DNA of 60,973 nt, from the NCBI GenBank assembly GCA_038087015.1, contig JASBNA010000118.1:1-60973 (forward strand), read 5' to 3'. This document shows positions 25,132 to 38,000 of this stretch, piece after piece (within the stretch, counting starts at the first letter, position 1; each line of letters begins with the position of its first letter). This DNA is from Cerrena zonata. Lineage: Eukaryota > Basidiomycota > Agaricomycetes > Polyporales > Cerrenaceae. Below the pieces are notes generated by a model. That model was given only the letters and a program-made list of their open reading frames with translations. It was not told where the DNA came from and searched no databases. A program made the position numbers and the translations under genes.

Positions 25132-28100
25132 ACAATGAACCATCCACAATATAATCTTCGTTTTACTTCCCAATATTTTCAATTCAGTAATGAATGTTAT
25201 GACAAATTTTGGTCCGCTTGAATGTCAGATCTTGTATAGTTTCACGCAATGACACGCATACTCCACGTAGCAGCTCAGGCTGTGAACTAACATTTGTGTT
25301 CATTTTTTCAGGAGTTGGTCATATGAGAGTGAAGGTGCCTATATTTCGTCTTGGAGAATTTCTATTTTGATTTGTACAGTAAAATCACTCACCGCTTCTA
25401 ATATTACCTTGTTTACTGTTCTATAGGCAAGGTACGGGTGTGTGTCCGAATCTCTATGTTGAATTACGAGGGTCGTTCGCCGTAGAGTACTTGACGAATC
25501 GTACATAATTTTGTCCTGAAAAGCTCGTCTATCGTAGAGTAAGGACTGCATAAATGTGAATTTAAGAGTGGAGATGTATCTGTAATACTTCTGTACGCTG
25601 AAAGTAAGAAGTGATCCTGCGAACAACTACACCTGACTTGATCAACGCGACGCGACGCGTAAATAGGGTCAAAAGCGCTCAGACGCGACTTTGCACTCAA
25701 CGATCATCTCGGCCAGCATGCTCAGCAGTATACCTCCTCACAACCGTGAACAGCAGTAATCCCCCTCTCGACGCCCTTCTGAAGTCCTTTTGCGCTCCAG
25801 GACCCCTGTTCGAACCCCAGATACGCGTCTTGCCTTTCGTCTGGTGGCTACTTTAAACCAACACACTCCACTCTAACCCAGAGTGTGATCTAACCCTAAG
25901 TGTCTTCGGGGCTGTTCTGTATTCACACTCTGCATGTGAGAGCCATTGCAAAAGGATAATGCGGCTTGGGCAATAGCTGCTTACTTGGAAGTCATTCCGG
26001 TGATTCAGGTGGTGTGGATTAGTAGAGCTTGTAATCTTGCATGGTATACGCCATGATCTTGGTTAGCTGATGACTCTTAGACGTATTCACTTGCGTTGAC
26101 CTTCCTGGATGCATCAATATCGCATCTCCGGAAAGTGTTGTCTGTACTGAACATGTGTTGCTCGCATTCCTATGTGCCCATACAGGCTGCTGCTAGTGAT
26201 GTTTGACTCGCTCCTATCTCACCGGGAGGCACAAGATTATACGCACAGAAAGATTCTTCTTTCGAATATCTTGATGTTGGTGAAATTGGATAGGGCAGAC
26301 AGCGCCGGAAAGCATGCAACCAATGCAATAGCGAGCGAGCGACGTTTGGATAGCGGCACCAGAGAAGCGTCGCGGCACACTGACGATGTATTCCTGGGAA
26401 GCGAGCGAGTTTCACACAGTCTGGGTCGTCATGTATCACCAGTTTGTGGGTAGCTTGGCTACGAACAGATCTTTTAGAGATCTTATTGGCCTTGCATTGC
26501 CCTCTTTGCTCGATACTTGCTTCTAGATCCGTACACCTCTCTGGCAAGGCTCTCAATATTTCCTTCTTGCTCTGGTTCCGTTCTCTACGGAGAAGCAAGT
26601 ACACCTTACAGAGTACGAGCAGCCCGAGTCTCTGACTCGCATTCGAGGGCGGTGGCCTTCCTGTCGTTAGGATGGGGCTCAAAGGTTCCATTTAGCTCAA
26701 CCCCGGCAACGTTTTCGCGTGATTCCGCTTGCCGCAGACTGCTCTATTTGTTTTTACCGCTCCTTATTCCGGGGGATGGAAAAGCGATGGAGATGGGAGT
26801 CTGAAAGCGTAGGGAGCGCAGCGAAATCAGCATGGTTGCGTGGCCCGTAAGGACGATTGGATTCCAGGATGACGTATCGGGGTTTGAGCATTAAAGGGAA
26901 CGTACAGGAAGACGTGTATGAAGGGGATTTACTTGTTGGATCTGCGACGACGGAGGGCTGGATGCAAGGTGTGTTTTCTGGTATCTAACGAAATGTTTCG
27001 GTTTGCTCGGCCCAGAGGTCATTTTCAGCTAGGACAATCGACAACCCCCAACTCTCGTCCTTCCACTACAAGAAGGCGGGCTACTCAACCCGCCGCGCGG
27101 TAGTAGATCGGTCCCCACTTCTGTCAAGGCTCGCCTTGACTTCTGATTTGTTGAGCGTTCGTGACGCGTCGGGCTAGTATCTGTGTCAACCTGGATCCTT
27201 GCGATATCTCGAAGGTGAATCTCACCATGCTCGTTACTTTGTTGCGCGAAGACGCGTTTCCTTGAGCTTATTCTGTGGCTTGCATCTCTGCTCTTCTTTG
27301 CCACACTTCGGCTGGAAAAGCTCCCCTTGTAACTCTCTGTCACGACTATCTGTTGATCCATCAAGCTGGTACCGCTTTTGCTGATCTTCCCTCACGTCAT
27401 GGTTTCCGCGACCTGCTCTACTCTGATTCATCTTGGTTCCTCCTCACCGGCATTCACAGTTGCGACGCCTACGGGTTGTCCCAACAGAGATTCGTTCTCG
27501 TGGGTGGATGTCAATGTTGGGAGTTGAGTCTTGTTTGTGTCGAGTCGGATGTCATCGTATGTGAAACCTGGCTGAGCGGTTGAGGATCGGTGATTGTGAA
27601 GTGTAGGCTTGTTGGTGAGGGTGCTCGTCGATGGGGATTTGTTACTGAGGAGTGTCGAATGTGGTATACGCACAAAAAGACAGCTGATGTGGCTCGGAAT
27701 TCGTTCGGAGACGAAGAGCACAAACAGACATGACTTTATTCCTTCGGGAAGGGGTCGTGAGAGAATGGATTTGAGGCACTTTTTGACTATCACTAAGCTC
27801 AGGAGGTACATGTCCCCGTCATTGAATATGCGCCCTCTTGCCATTTTCGGGTGGTACAAATCTCTAGGATGATGGATGGTGTCTAACTGAAGTGGAGGCT
27901 GCCCCGAAGCCTTGAGCACTAGGGGTGGCCGATTGGAGCAGGGACTGGTAGAACTCATGCGGATTGTCGTGTTGCTGGCTTTGTGCTGGTGACTGGTTGC
28001 GTAGCGGGGGAAGGATCAGCTTGGCTCGACTGTCTTTCGCAAGTGTTGAGCGTCTGGCTGGGAAGTATAGCCTCTGTTTCAATTTTTTCCATCTACGCAC

Positions 28101-30786
28101 TTTTGTGGTGCCCTTTATTTATTTATAGAGGATAAGCAGCGCTGTAAGGTATGTCGCTCGTAATTACAAAGCTTCATTCTCTTGTGATGACTGCAATACT
28201 GAACCTTTTTACATGTAGGTCTATTGCTATTCTTATGTCAAGCGTGATAAGTTGCATTCAAATTTATCGTGCAACTGTCAGTTCAGTGTATCATTCAAAT
28301 GCCTAGCACTAGTACTCAATTCATATTAATCAGCCTTGAATTGACCGTCGGTCTCGTCCTGATAGCAGTAGACGTTCCACCCCGAAGATAATGAGCCCGA
28401 GCGACAGCGTGAACAACTAGGAATAAAGTTCAACAACTCTGTACTTGTGGTGCCCTTGGGTATCCCACCGATTCCTGTCTCATGTCGTGTGGTCATTTGG
28501 CTGTCGTTGTAGCCTGGGTATCCTCCCCTAATCGCTTCCGTTTTCTAGATATAGCAACAATCACTATTTCAACAGATTTCGACATTCTTACCATTCCATG
28601 CTGCACTGAAAGCCGTCCAGATTACGCCGCCCTGTTCGAACTTCCCGATTATGTCGGAGATGTCCGTCATCTTCATCGATCGAATGGGATTCGACAGTGA
28701 GTTGTATCTTGTGCATGGCAGGGCTACATGGGAAAGTGTATGGCAAGGTTTGATATGTGCCTGACGTACAGATGGTTATGTGGAATCCTTAAAATATGAG
28801 TAGAAAGGATAGTTTCTGATATCGAGGTTTGTAGGTTGACATTTCTATCAGCCCCTCCCTACTTTTAGTATCTTCCACTCTAATTTTAACAGACACTTCT
28901 CACAGAACACGCGATCTGAGTCCGCCATGTTTGAGGTATGTTGTACACTGTTGTTTTCATTGTCTTGATCGTCAGATTGAATCGTTTGGTTAAAGTGGTT
29001 GTCGAAGCAACAGATAAACATGGAACGGCGGCCTGACGCTTGTCGAAGCTCCTTTTGGTACGATGTGGCGATTGCATGCGCATTGACCGGTATTTATAAT
29101 TGGCCAAACCGTAACCGAAGATCTCCTTTATTACTTGACGCAGTCTAAAAACAGGGAAGCGATTGGGCCCAGAGGTACGAGTAAGGTCATGACAATTATT
29201 CGGAAGCATCATTGACTTCTGTGTTCAGTTTCGCATTTCATCTTAAGAATGGATGCCATCGGCAGAGCTCTTTGGTGAGCTTCCTGCTTCACAGACCGGT
29301 GTGTTTTGATATAGTCATTACCACTCTTCTTGGGGATCTGAGTATGGGAGTATGGGATATAGTAGCTATCCTGGATCACAACCGATAGGTACACCACTTT
29401 TCGGCTACTTGCGTTACTTCAAACTCTTCCTTTTCGGAGGCGGATGCACAAAGACTGCCGATAGGCGAGATCAAGGAGATCTGACACTGGTTTACTCGGT
29501 AACTGTGGTGATGCCTTTGTGCGTTCAGGCAGCTTCACAGATCACACGGTAGTCGGATTGATGCAAGTCATGGTAAGGTATGATGTCCCTAAATCCGAGG
29601 ACGGGATAACTCCTTACTAGAGCAATCTGAAAGCACGGACAGAAAAGGTATGTAGTCAATACCAGTTATGAAACCTACTCTTCTGGAGATCTCTAGTGAA
29701 ACACTTATCCCGTAATTGTGGTCAGTACGTTTGATTGTTTATTATATGAGAATAATAACCGTTCACTCCCGTTGCAATCTAGGCGCGACTCTTGTACGAT
29801 ATTCCGCTATGAATCCATGACGAGACTTTATTTGCCGCCACGGTTAACTCCATTCGCATTGCATTGATCATCGGTATGTTCCGTGCAATGATCCCCGTAA
29901 TTGGATTCAGTGTACATACGAGATGGTATGGCGAAACACCTTCAAGGGGCTAGTCAAGTGATGATGTGAATCAATTCAGCGGTATACAACTTGTCTATCA
30001 CTTCAGGAAGCTGCAGTTGTTCACAGTTGTTCATCGTTGGTAAGTGACAGATGATCAAATAGTTGAGCACGAAATTCCTCCATTGACGTGACCCTAAACG
30101 TTATCTCGTAATACTTGGCCTTTAGGTTGGCTTCGTAATTGAAGGATGGTGTTTCATTCGGTCCGCTGAGGAAGTAGACAACTTGTACCACAAAAGCTTT
30201 CCCACGAGGTTTCAACCCTGAACGTCTTGGAAGCATATGCAGTAACTAGGAGCATCCAGCATCATGTAATTGAGACTTGTGACCGGGCTTAGAGGCGGTG
30301 TCCAAGACGGCAGGAATTTCTTTGTGAAGAATCAGAAGATCTACATACTGACTTTATCCAAGTAGGTAGAAGAAGATACTGGCTTATAACGACTTTCAGT
30401 GATTTGCCATTCTTCACCGGGGTCCGTATCGCCTGGATCATGACATAGAATTGGTTATTCAGTTTGTATTCCATCATAGCCGACAGGTTTTAACTTCTTA
30501 TATGGTTCTTCCGAGAATGATGAACACCATCATCAGTGGTCGCCTACTCAGGCTGCCGTATGCGTTCTGGAAGTTGAGCAGGATTCCACCGATGCAAAAC
30601 GTCTGACAGATCTCGATACTTCGTTTAGGAACGCAAAAATAGGTGGGGCATGAACAGCTTCTGGTATATAACGGGACGCGTATCCGACATACGGTGACAT
30701 CCTCCTTGGCCCCTTTCAAAAGTCCAGGTGCGCGCCCCATACGAGACGTTCCTCCGGGCTCCAGCACATACAGTCTAGACCTCAAC
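25132..30786. other. 5.7-kb block with no supportable gene
   Basis: Between two DUF6534 genes. Open frames of 60-176 codons occur on both strands; the longest are minus-strand 27428-27958 and 26170-26691. On the minus strand from about 28100 down to 26170, open stretches follow one another with changing frame, as in a decayed gene or mobile element, but I found no protease, reverse transcriptase, integrase or zinc-knuckle motif. A minus-strand piece at 30021-30236 (KAFVVQVVYFLSGPNE) and a plus-strand piece at 29380-29555 have mildly protein-like composition. Nothing here is assigned. Confidence 0.4.
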
Positions 30787-32846
30787 ATGGAACCCAATGC
30801 TCTACAGTCTCAAGCTGTTGAGCTGTTGGGCGGCCAAGTTATCCTTTTTTGCTTTGCCTTCATGTACGAGCCTCCCGCATCTTCTCTGCTGATCTTATTC
30901 AAGTTCACCCCTTTGTTCTTAGATTCTATGGAATCACTGTGACGCAGACCTATGTTTATATGCTTAACAGCAAAGAGGATCCCCTTTGGATCAAGGTTTG
31001 GGTTATGACTATCTCGTACGCGCCACGCTATTTCGGTCCCAAACATGTACTAACCGTATTTTAGTTTGCTTGAGACTCTACATAGCGCATTTTCTATGCG
31101 TCTTCTATACTACACGGTGGTCCTCTCATTCGGTCGTCTGGATATGGTGGGACTTGTTGACTGGTACGGTCTATCGTTAATTTCGAGCCTCTTTCGACGT
31201 TCTGATTGACTGGGACCCTGATCTACAGGAGTTTTGGGGTGAGTATCCAGTCGTTTTTGTCAAAATTCTAATACTGACTCTTTTTCAAAGGCTGCGGTTT
31301 TCATTGAGGTGCGTTCATAGGCATGAAGATAGTTTGTTTATCGATTAACTTGTTGTGTAGAACATGATAGTCGCTATGGTGGACATGTAAGCGGCCCGAC
31401 TCGGATTTGACTTTGCAATGCGTAGTCTAACGCGTTTCTTCGCATTTCTTCTAGTTTCTTTATCCGTCGCCTCTGGATATGTAAGTCCATCCAACCGAAT
31501 TGCACGTCCGGGGCCCGAATTGATTTCATCTCTGTGTTATTGAAGTGAGCAACCATTCATATATCCTGACGGTCACTCCGGTACGTTCATGTTTGTAACC
31601 TTGTGTCTGACTTTGGTTGACCTCGGGATTTTCAGTCCATCTTGCTTGCTGGTCGCATTGGTATGTGTTTCTTTCACTGAGTTTCGTCTCTATTCTCATG
31701 ATCGACTGTACAGGATGTCATACTGGTAAGTAATCAGCTATATGACAAGGAAATGAAGACTAAATGCTACCACCTCGTCAGCTGCGGGTGTCTTAGCGTG
31801 AGTGACAGCCTCATGACTTACAAAAATTATCTTCTGATGAAGTGAATCTTAGCCTCACTACCGGTGTCTGGGCAGATCTTCGAGCTAATCGAGGCCCTAA
31901 TGTGCGTATTTGTATTTCTTTTGCGCTAACTCATATTCACTGCGGACTTGACTAACGTACACAATACAGATTGCAGTAGAAACTGCTAACGTGCTATCAG
32001 CCGTTATTGACGGCATGATCGCCATTAGTTTAATTTATTTCCTCTCTCGTCGACAGTCGGGTCAGGATAGGTACGTATACAACATCTCAACATCTCTGGT
32101 TCCTGGAACTGAAGCTGTGTTTGTAGGACCGACGGTATTGTTAGATGGCTCATGGGTTATGCTGTTAACTCGGGTGCCATTATGATGTAAGTTTCTTTCT
32201 AGTTCGGTGCCGCGCTGAAGCTGAAGCTGATTTTCATAGGATTGTATCGTTGACCATCACCATCACTGTGCGTGCAAGAATAAGATGCTATATCTAATGA
32301 CTATGCTAACTAACTTCCCTTAATACAGTATGCAAAGGTTCAAGAGAGTCTCCTCTTCGTCGGTCTGGTGATTGCCGTTGGGAAAAGTGAGTTCTTTTCT
32401 TTATACTCTCTTATACTGTACTCAACTATCTTTCAGTCTATGCAAACTCGTTACTCGGATCGTGAGTTATAATCCTAGATCTCAGGTTGACTTAGAAAAT
32501 GAGTACTAATAAATTGATAGACTCAACGCGAGACGGTTCCTCCGAGATATGCATACTCACAATACGGCTGTAGGAAGCAAGTCGAGCCCTATTGAGCTTT
32601 CTAGAATACAAGCGTCGTCGACACAGGTAGCGCACTAGAGGTGTTTACTCGCTAGCAAACCGATATCTAATTTAACTTGCTTTCTAGCGACCAATCGAAA
32701 TCTATCGAGAGAAGACCCAAATTACGGATCACATCAGCTCTCATCCCGTCGATATGAGTGATGACTCGCGCTGGGAGCTTCATACCACGACGATCGATGA
32801 TGACGATTCGTCGCACAGAAAAGAGAAACCTCTGACTACTGCGTAG
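30787..32846 (+). CDS. DUF6534-type multi-pass membrane protein
   Basis: All exons join in phase from MEPNALQSQAVELLGGQVI to KPLTTA-stop. Exons near the 5' end are 30787-30863, 30923-31015, 31065-31163, 31229-31238 (10 nt), 31291-31308 (18 nt) and 31361-31386 (26 nt). Landmarks: IFYGITVTQTYVYMLNSKED, LLETLHSAFSMRLLYY, IFFIRRLWI, VIDGMIAISLIYFLSRRQSG, RTDGIVRWLMGYAVN, IYANSLLGSLNARRFLRDM. It is the closest relative in the window of the interrupted gene at 5779-7774: both share an exon-1 LETQ/LQSQ-AV-[DE]-LLGG start and an RPI-x-I...KTQITD tail that the other two copies lack. Function unknown. Likely in plasma or internal membranes, with an acidic cytoplasmic tail. Confidence 0.9.
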
Positions 32847-35036
32847 ATGTGGTACACTTCATTCTACCCCGAGGTCGAACCCAGGCGGTTTCAGTTTGTG
32901 AGATTTATGTATTTACACTATTTTTTGATTTATTACATAGGTGTGGAAACCTGAAACGGTTTGAGATGCTGGAAATTTACCGTTGGGTTGCTCTTATTGA
33001 AATTCCCGGCTCCGAATGTCCAAACGCGGTCACGTTCTGACGCGTCTACATGGACAAACAAAGTCGGTTAGATCAAAAGTTTAAGCTGGAGCTTGGAGTC
33101 CATGAAGCGAAACCATTGCAACTCAAACGACTCTGCAGCTCTACTCTGTTGATACTCTCAATACGTATGCATAGTTATGTCTCTTCTAGAACCAATAGTA
33201 TGTATCTTCCTTGGAGCCTGCTTCTAAGAATTGTATAACCTAGCGTGACGGTGGGAATCAAGCAACGTATTGAATTCAGCTATTTTTCTCGACCTCTTCA
33301 CTCTTGATTATTCATTGCTTGAGCTAATAATATGGGCAGGTCACAAGACTCGCTAGAGTCGCTACCTCTGAAATTCGACAGTGATCCCAAGGCTCTTACA
33401 TCTTGGTCAAATGTCCACTCGTCCACCGTGACAGTGTTACTATTATTCATCTAGACTGTGCTGATTAGTACGCCAATAAAAAGTCCTGTAACACTGCCTC
33501 TAACTTGAAGAACATTCCTCCTTCGAGGCTTCGCCGTATAAAGCCAGCCTCTGGAACCGATGCAACGATTTCACAAAAGAACGTATGCTACCGGCCCGCT
33601 CTCTCTCAAACCTACTTGGTATGAAAAACATCTCTTGGTTCTTCTCAGGGCCATTGAATCGTCCCGATTCTTCCTCAAATTCATCTCAAATGTCTTTATT
33701 TGCAATCCACTATCATGTTCCCATCTTTCGGATCGAGACTCGATTTTCTGTATTGCTTGCCTTCGGGTGATTTTGTACGTCTCGAGTTCGAGAGCATCAG
33801 TACAGAACATTTCCATCCAGATGACCTATTGCTTTCTCATGTTGTTTATTCTCGGTCTTTCTTCTGGTTTCGATTTGAAACTTATATTCCGTCCGAAAGG
33901 GCATTCACATCGATTTCGCAATCTTTTTACCTTTCTGAATGTATGCTGTGAGACCTTCAACCTCCTCTATTGTGTTCAAACGGTTCTTGTATCGCTATGG
34001 TTTCTTACCCCGACTCCAATGCTCTTTGTTATAGAACTAGGAGGACTTTTTGACATAAACAGCAGCTGACCCTCTGTTATCCGCCTTCATATTTGAATAA
34101 CTTGAATGGTTCTATCAATAACGCAACTGCGGTCTCGGTCTCTGAATCCTAGTCGGATGTTCATTTTATGCACACAAAGATAAAAGAAAGTATATTCTCC
34201 TGAATAGATACAACAGCGCCATGAGGGTTGCGGTGACAGAGTCCCATCGACAGCCTACCATCAGTTGAACGCATACTTACCCCGCCTCCTCCGTACGCTC
34301 TTAGCAAACGGAAATTGACTTAGCAGAGCGTCATGGTGCAAATCACCGGTCCCCTTGGCATAGGCCGGGAGTGGTATGGTGATCGTGCTGTTGATCGTGC
34401 TTTAGGTGTGCGGTGTGGGCTAGGCAGGTCATGATGTGGGTGTAAGTTAGATGACTGACCGCAGATGGGGATTGACATCGAATGAGGATGTCAGCCTCCA
34501 GACGTGTCCGGATCCGGCCATTTTTGAGGTGCAGGGAACTGACCATGTATACGACTCGGTGTTGTATGAATGAGAGACGAAAGGAAGAACCAACGCTATA
34601 ATCATAAACGCAGCTTTGACGAACAAGTGAACGGTGTTTTGGCAATCGATCGGGGAGGTGAAACAGAAAATGGTTGTTTTGTACAGCAGCGAGAGTGAGA
34701 GAGAGACGGGTAGAATGGAATAAAGATGAAACACAGCCTATTTTGAAAGTAATGAAGAGGAGGAGCCCTACACGCGACGATGTGCATGGGGGCACACGCG
34801 AGATAGGCGAGGCCTAAAGGGGAGACCGAGTTTGTTCCTGGGCGTTTTTGGCCGTATAGCGGGGAGAGGCAGTCCCACGAAAGTTGGCAACCGACCAACA
34901 GATCTGCAGTTCAAGCCACTCCTTTCTTGTCTGCTCCCTGGACGTTCCTTCCTCCTACATAGCCCTACGCGACCCTGTAGCGGTCTAATCCTCCCCTCCA
35001 TCCTCTCCAGGTCCTCCGGATGTTCACTTAACGACA
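32847..35036. other. Intergenic, one doubtful open frame
   Basis: A plus-strand open frame at 33560-34069 (169 codons, Phe/Ser/Leu-rich) has no splice pattern or recognised domain and is overlapped by an antisense frame, so I do not call it. 34800-35036 is CT-rich on the plus strand before the RAX2 start, as in strong fungal promoters/leaders. Confidence 0.4.
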
Positions 35037-38000
35037 ATGGCTACATCCAACTCGCCAGCTTCGTTTTTCTCGTCTCTTTCTCGTGTCTCTTTTTCTCTCC
35101 TCCCTCTCCTCAATGTCGTGCTCGCAACTCCCCCTCTGGTCGACTTTGACCGTATGGGCTCGGTCGGTATCGCAGGTTCCTTCGCTGGTTTCAGTTTCCT
35201 CGACAACACCACCGATACCGGGTCCCTTGACGCTTCAACATCAACACTTCTCTCTCGTGGCTCCGATGGTCAACTGTCGCGAGTAGGTTCAACAAACGCG
35301 GGCGGAAACATCCTCGCAGGGTGCTCCATCGACGATACGTTCTACTTCGCCGGTGCTTTCACATCGATAGGCAGTACATCCGCAAACAACGTTGCTTCAT
35401 ACAAGTCACCATCCGGTGCAGTTGCTGCATTGGGCTCGAATGGTCCGAACGGAGAAGTGAGGGCGTTGTATTGTGACACCAGTGCGAAGAAAGTATGGGC
35501 GGGTGGAAGTTTCACCTCCCCAGCTCCATCGGTTGCCGTTTGGGATGTCACATCCTCCTCCTGGTCCGCCCCTCCATTCGGTGGTCTGTCAGGTTCCAAC
35601 GGGGAAGTATCGTCGATCACAGCCAATTCATCTCATGCAAGCTTGTTCTTTGCTGGATCTTTCGTCACCTCGTTTGGCAGTAGCTCAGTGATCAATGGTA
35701 CTAATAACCCCAACGTCCCATTCTCAGCCGGCGCAACACCGTTCTCGTCCTCACTTGTGCCCGTCCCTCTGCAGGATGCCCAGATTGATGCTTCCCCATC
35801 CTCTACTACCTCTGGATTCGACACCGTCTCCAACATCCTTTGCCCTGCTGGCCAAGACGGCTCCGGCAACACATGGTTCGCTCGTGATGGGAGCAGCGCG
35901 GTCATCACCGTTCGCAAGTTTTCATTCTTGAGTGCAAATGGGGTGCGAATCGGTAACACTTTCTTGGATGGACGAGGGACCACGGCGTTTTCGTACGTCA
36001 CCACATTTTCAATTTCTTATTCCTCACAACCTCTGAGTCGTCCTTTTCCGGAACAGCGTAACCACCATCCCAGATAACAGCGTACAAACTCTGCACTATA
36101 CAGACCCAACGGATGGCAGTAACAAGACCTGCAGTGATTCCTGCCCCCTTCTCACAGACTCCAGCATCCCCTACCAAGACTTCCTCTTCAGCAACGCTGC
36201 CGACATCACAGGCTTCCAACTCACGTTGTCGGAATGGAAAGGTGCGGGGCCCGGTCTCCACCTCCTTCAGCTACTCTCTTCGGGGGCCTTTGCATCTTCC
36301 ATCGCATCGAATAACGGTGTATCCTGTTTCGCACCCAACCCTTCCAATGCGACGCAAACCGGCACTTGGACCGAGAAAGATGTCAACACCAACATTCCCG
36401 GTACGATCCAGGCTGTATTGGTTTCAACTGTCGATGTGGGCACACCATCCTCGCAGAGTCCGACCTTCACGTGGATGCCGTATATCTCTGCTTCTGGACA
36501 GTATGATATCACCCTCCTTGTCCCAGGCTGCACCAACTTCCAAGATTGTGCCCTCAGGACGAGCGTCAAAGTCACCATCTTCCCTGGCGACGGACTCGAT
36601 CCGGTTATTCAAACCGTGTCACAGACGAATACTCAGGATGCAGCTGTTAAACTTTACAGTGGACCCGTCGTACCGTCTTCACCGAGCTTCGTGATGACTA
36701 TCACGATGTCGTTGGCTGATAGTCCTGAAGGCACGGGTCAGAATGGGAAATACGAATTGGTGGCGGATCGTGTTCAGTTGGTGTTGACGAGTGCAAATGT
36801 TACCGCGAATGGTACCGCTACTACTTCCAGTTCTTCCGTTGGTTCTCAGCGCGGCTTTGGGTTCTTCGAATTCCCATTGAGCACTACTTCCAGTATCAAT
36901 GCGAGCAGTGTCATGCCCAACTCGACTATCACCGGTCTCGATAACGTTGGGTTCCAGATGTTCACTGCTCTCGGCGGCGCATCTGCAACTGCTAACATCA
37001 ACGCAGTCGCCCACCACGACTCTGGTATTGTGTTCCTTGCAGGTACCTTCAACCTCTCCGCGGGTTCCGCTTCCGGTTCTGCCAATATCGTCGCCTATAA
37101 CAATGGTCAATTCGTCTCCCTTTCGAATAAGGGTCTCAATGGACCTGTTACTTCTCTCGTTGTCTCTGGCGATCAACTCTTCGTTGGTGGTGCATTCACG
37201 GATACCGCTTCTGCATCCAATGGTGATCTAAGCGGAGTCGCTATCTACGACGTCAAGAATAAACAGTGGAAAGCGATGGAGGGTGGTGTTAACGGTGCTG
37301 CTCTCGGATTGAGTCTCTCCAAGGACCAACTCACCGTTGTCGGGAACTTTTCTCAACCTATGGTCTCCCAGAACCAACCTCTGACTAACGTTGCATCAAG
37401 TTTCGCGATTTGGAGCACAAGTTCAAGCAGCTGGGTTAACACTACTGGAATGACGACTGGGAACCTCACCTTCGTTGCTCCTAGCTCGACAAACTCGGAT
37501 GATACCAGTGAATTCATGGCTGGTCATATTTCTGCTTCATTCGAGTTTGGTGCTTCGAGCTTCGCGTTGTTGTCGAACAATGCTGGTGATAGTGGGATTC
37601 CTAAAGTCACTGCGTTGAACCTTACCATTGGCACTACATCTGCGACTACTGCTACTACCGTAAGCCGTCGTCATCACATTCGACGCACAGCAGCCGCGAT
37701 CATCCCTCGAATTGGTCAATTGTTCAAACGTCAGACAGCAAACGACGCGAGCCTCACACCCCTCCCTACGACCACCCCTTCTTCTTCTCCTGCTATCCTT
37801 GCAGGTGCATTCTGGACGAACAACTCGAAGACTGTCGCGATCGTCGGTGGTAACTTCTCGTTTACCTCCAGTTCCGGTCAGTCAGCCGCCAACATTGCTA
37901 TCTATGACCTTGACAGCGGTGCTATCAGCGCCCTCAAAGGCAACCAAGTGAATGGATCGATCCAAACCATGCTTGTCCAAGGCAACACCCTTTTCATCGG

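Noticed and set aside
25780..25840. Possible tRNA because of GTTCGAACCCC
   Set aside because: The T-stem does not pair and no acceptor or anticodon arm can be built around it.
26170..26691. 173-codon minus-strand open frame
   Set aside because: Neighbouring frames look equally coding-like, and no family or start context supports it.
27428..27958. 176-codon minus-strand open frame as a possible gag-like protein
   Set aside because: No zinc knuckle, protease or polymerase motif nearby and no long terminal repeats seen; kept only as part of the unresolved block.
33560..34069. 169-codon plus-strand open frame
   Set aside because: Phe/Ser/Leu-rich with no domain, no splice pattern, and an overlapping antisense frame; probably chance.
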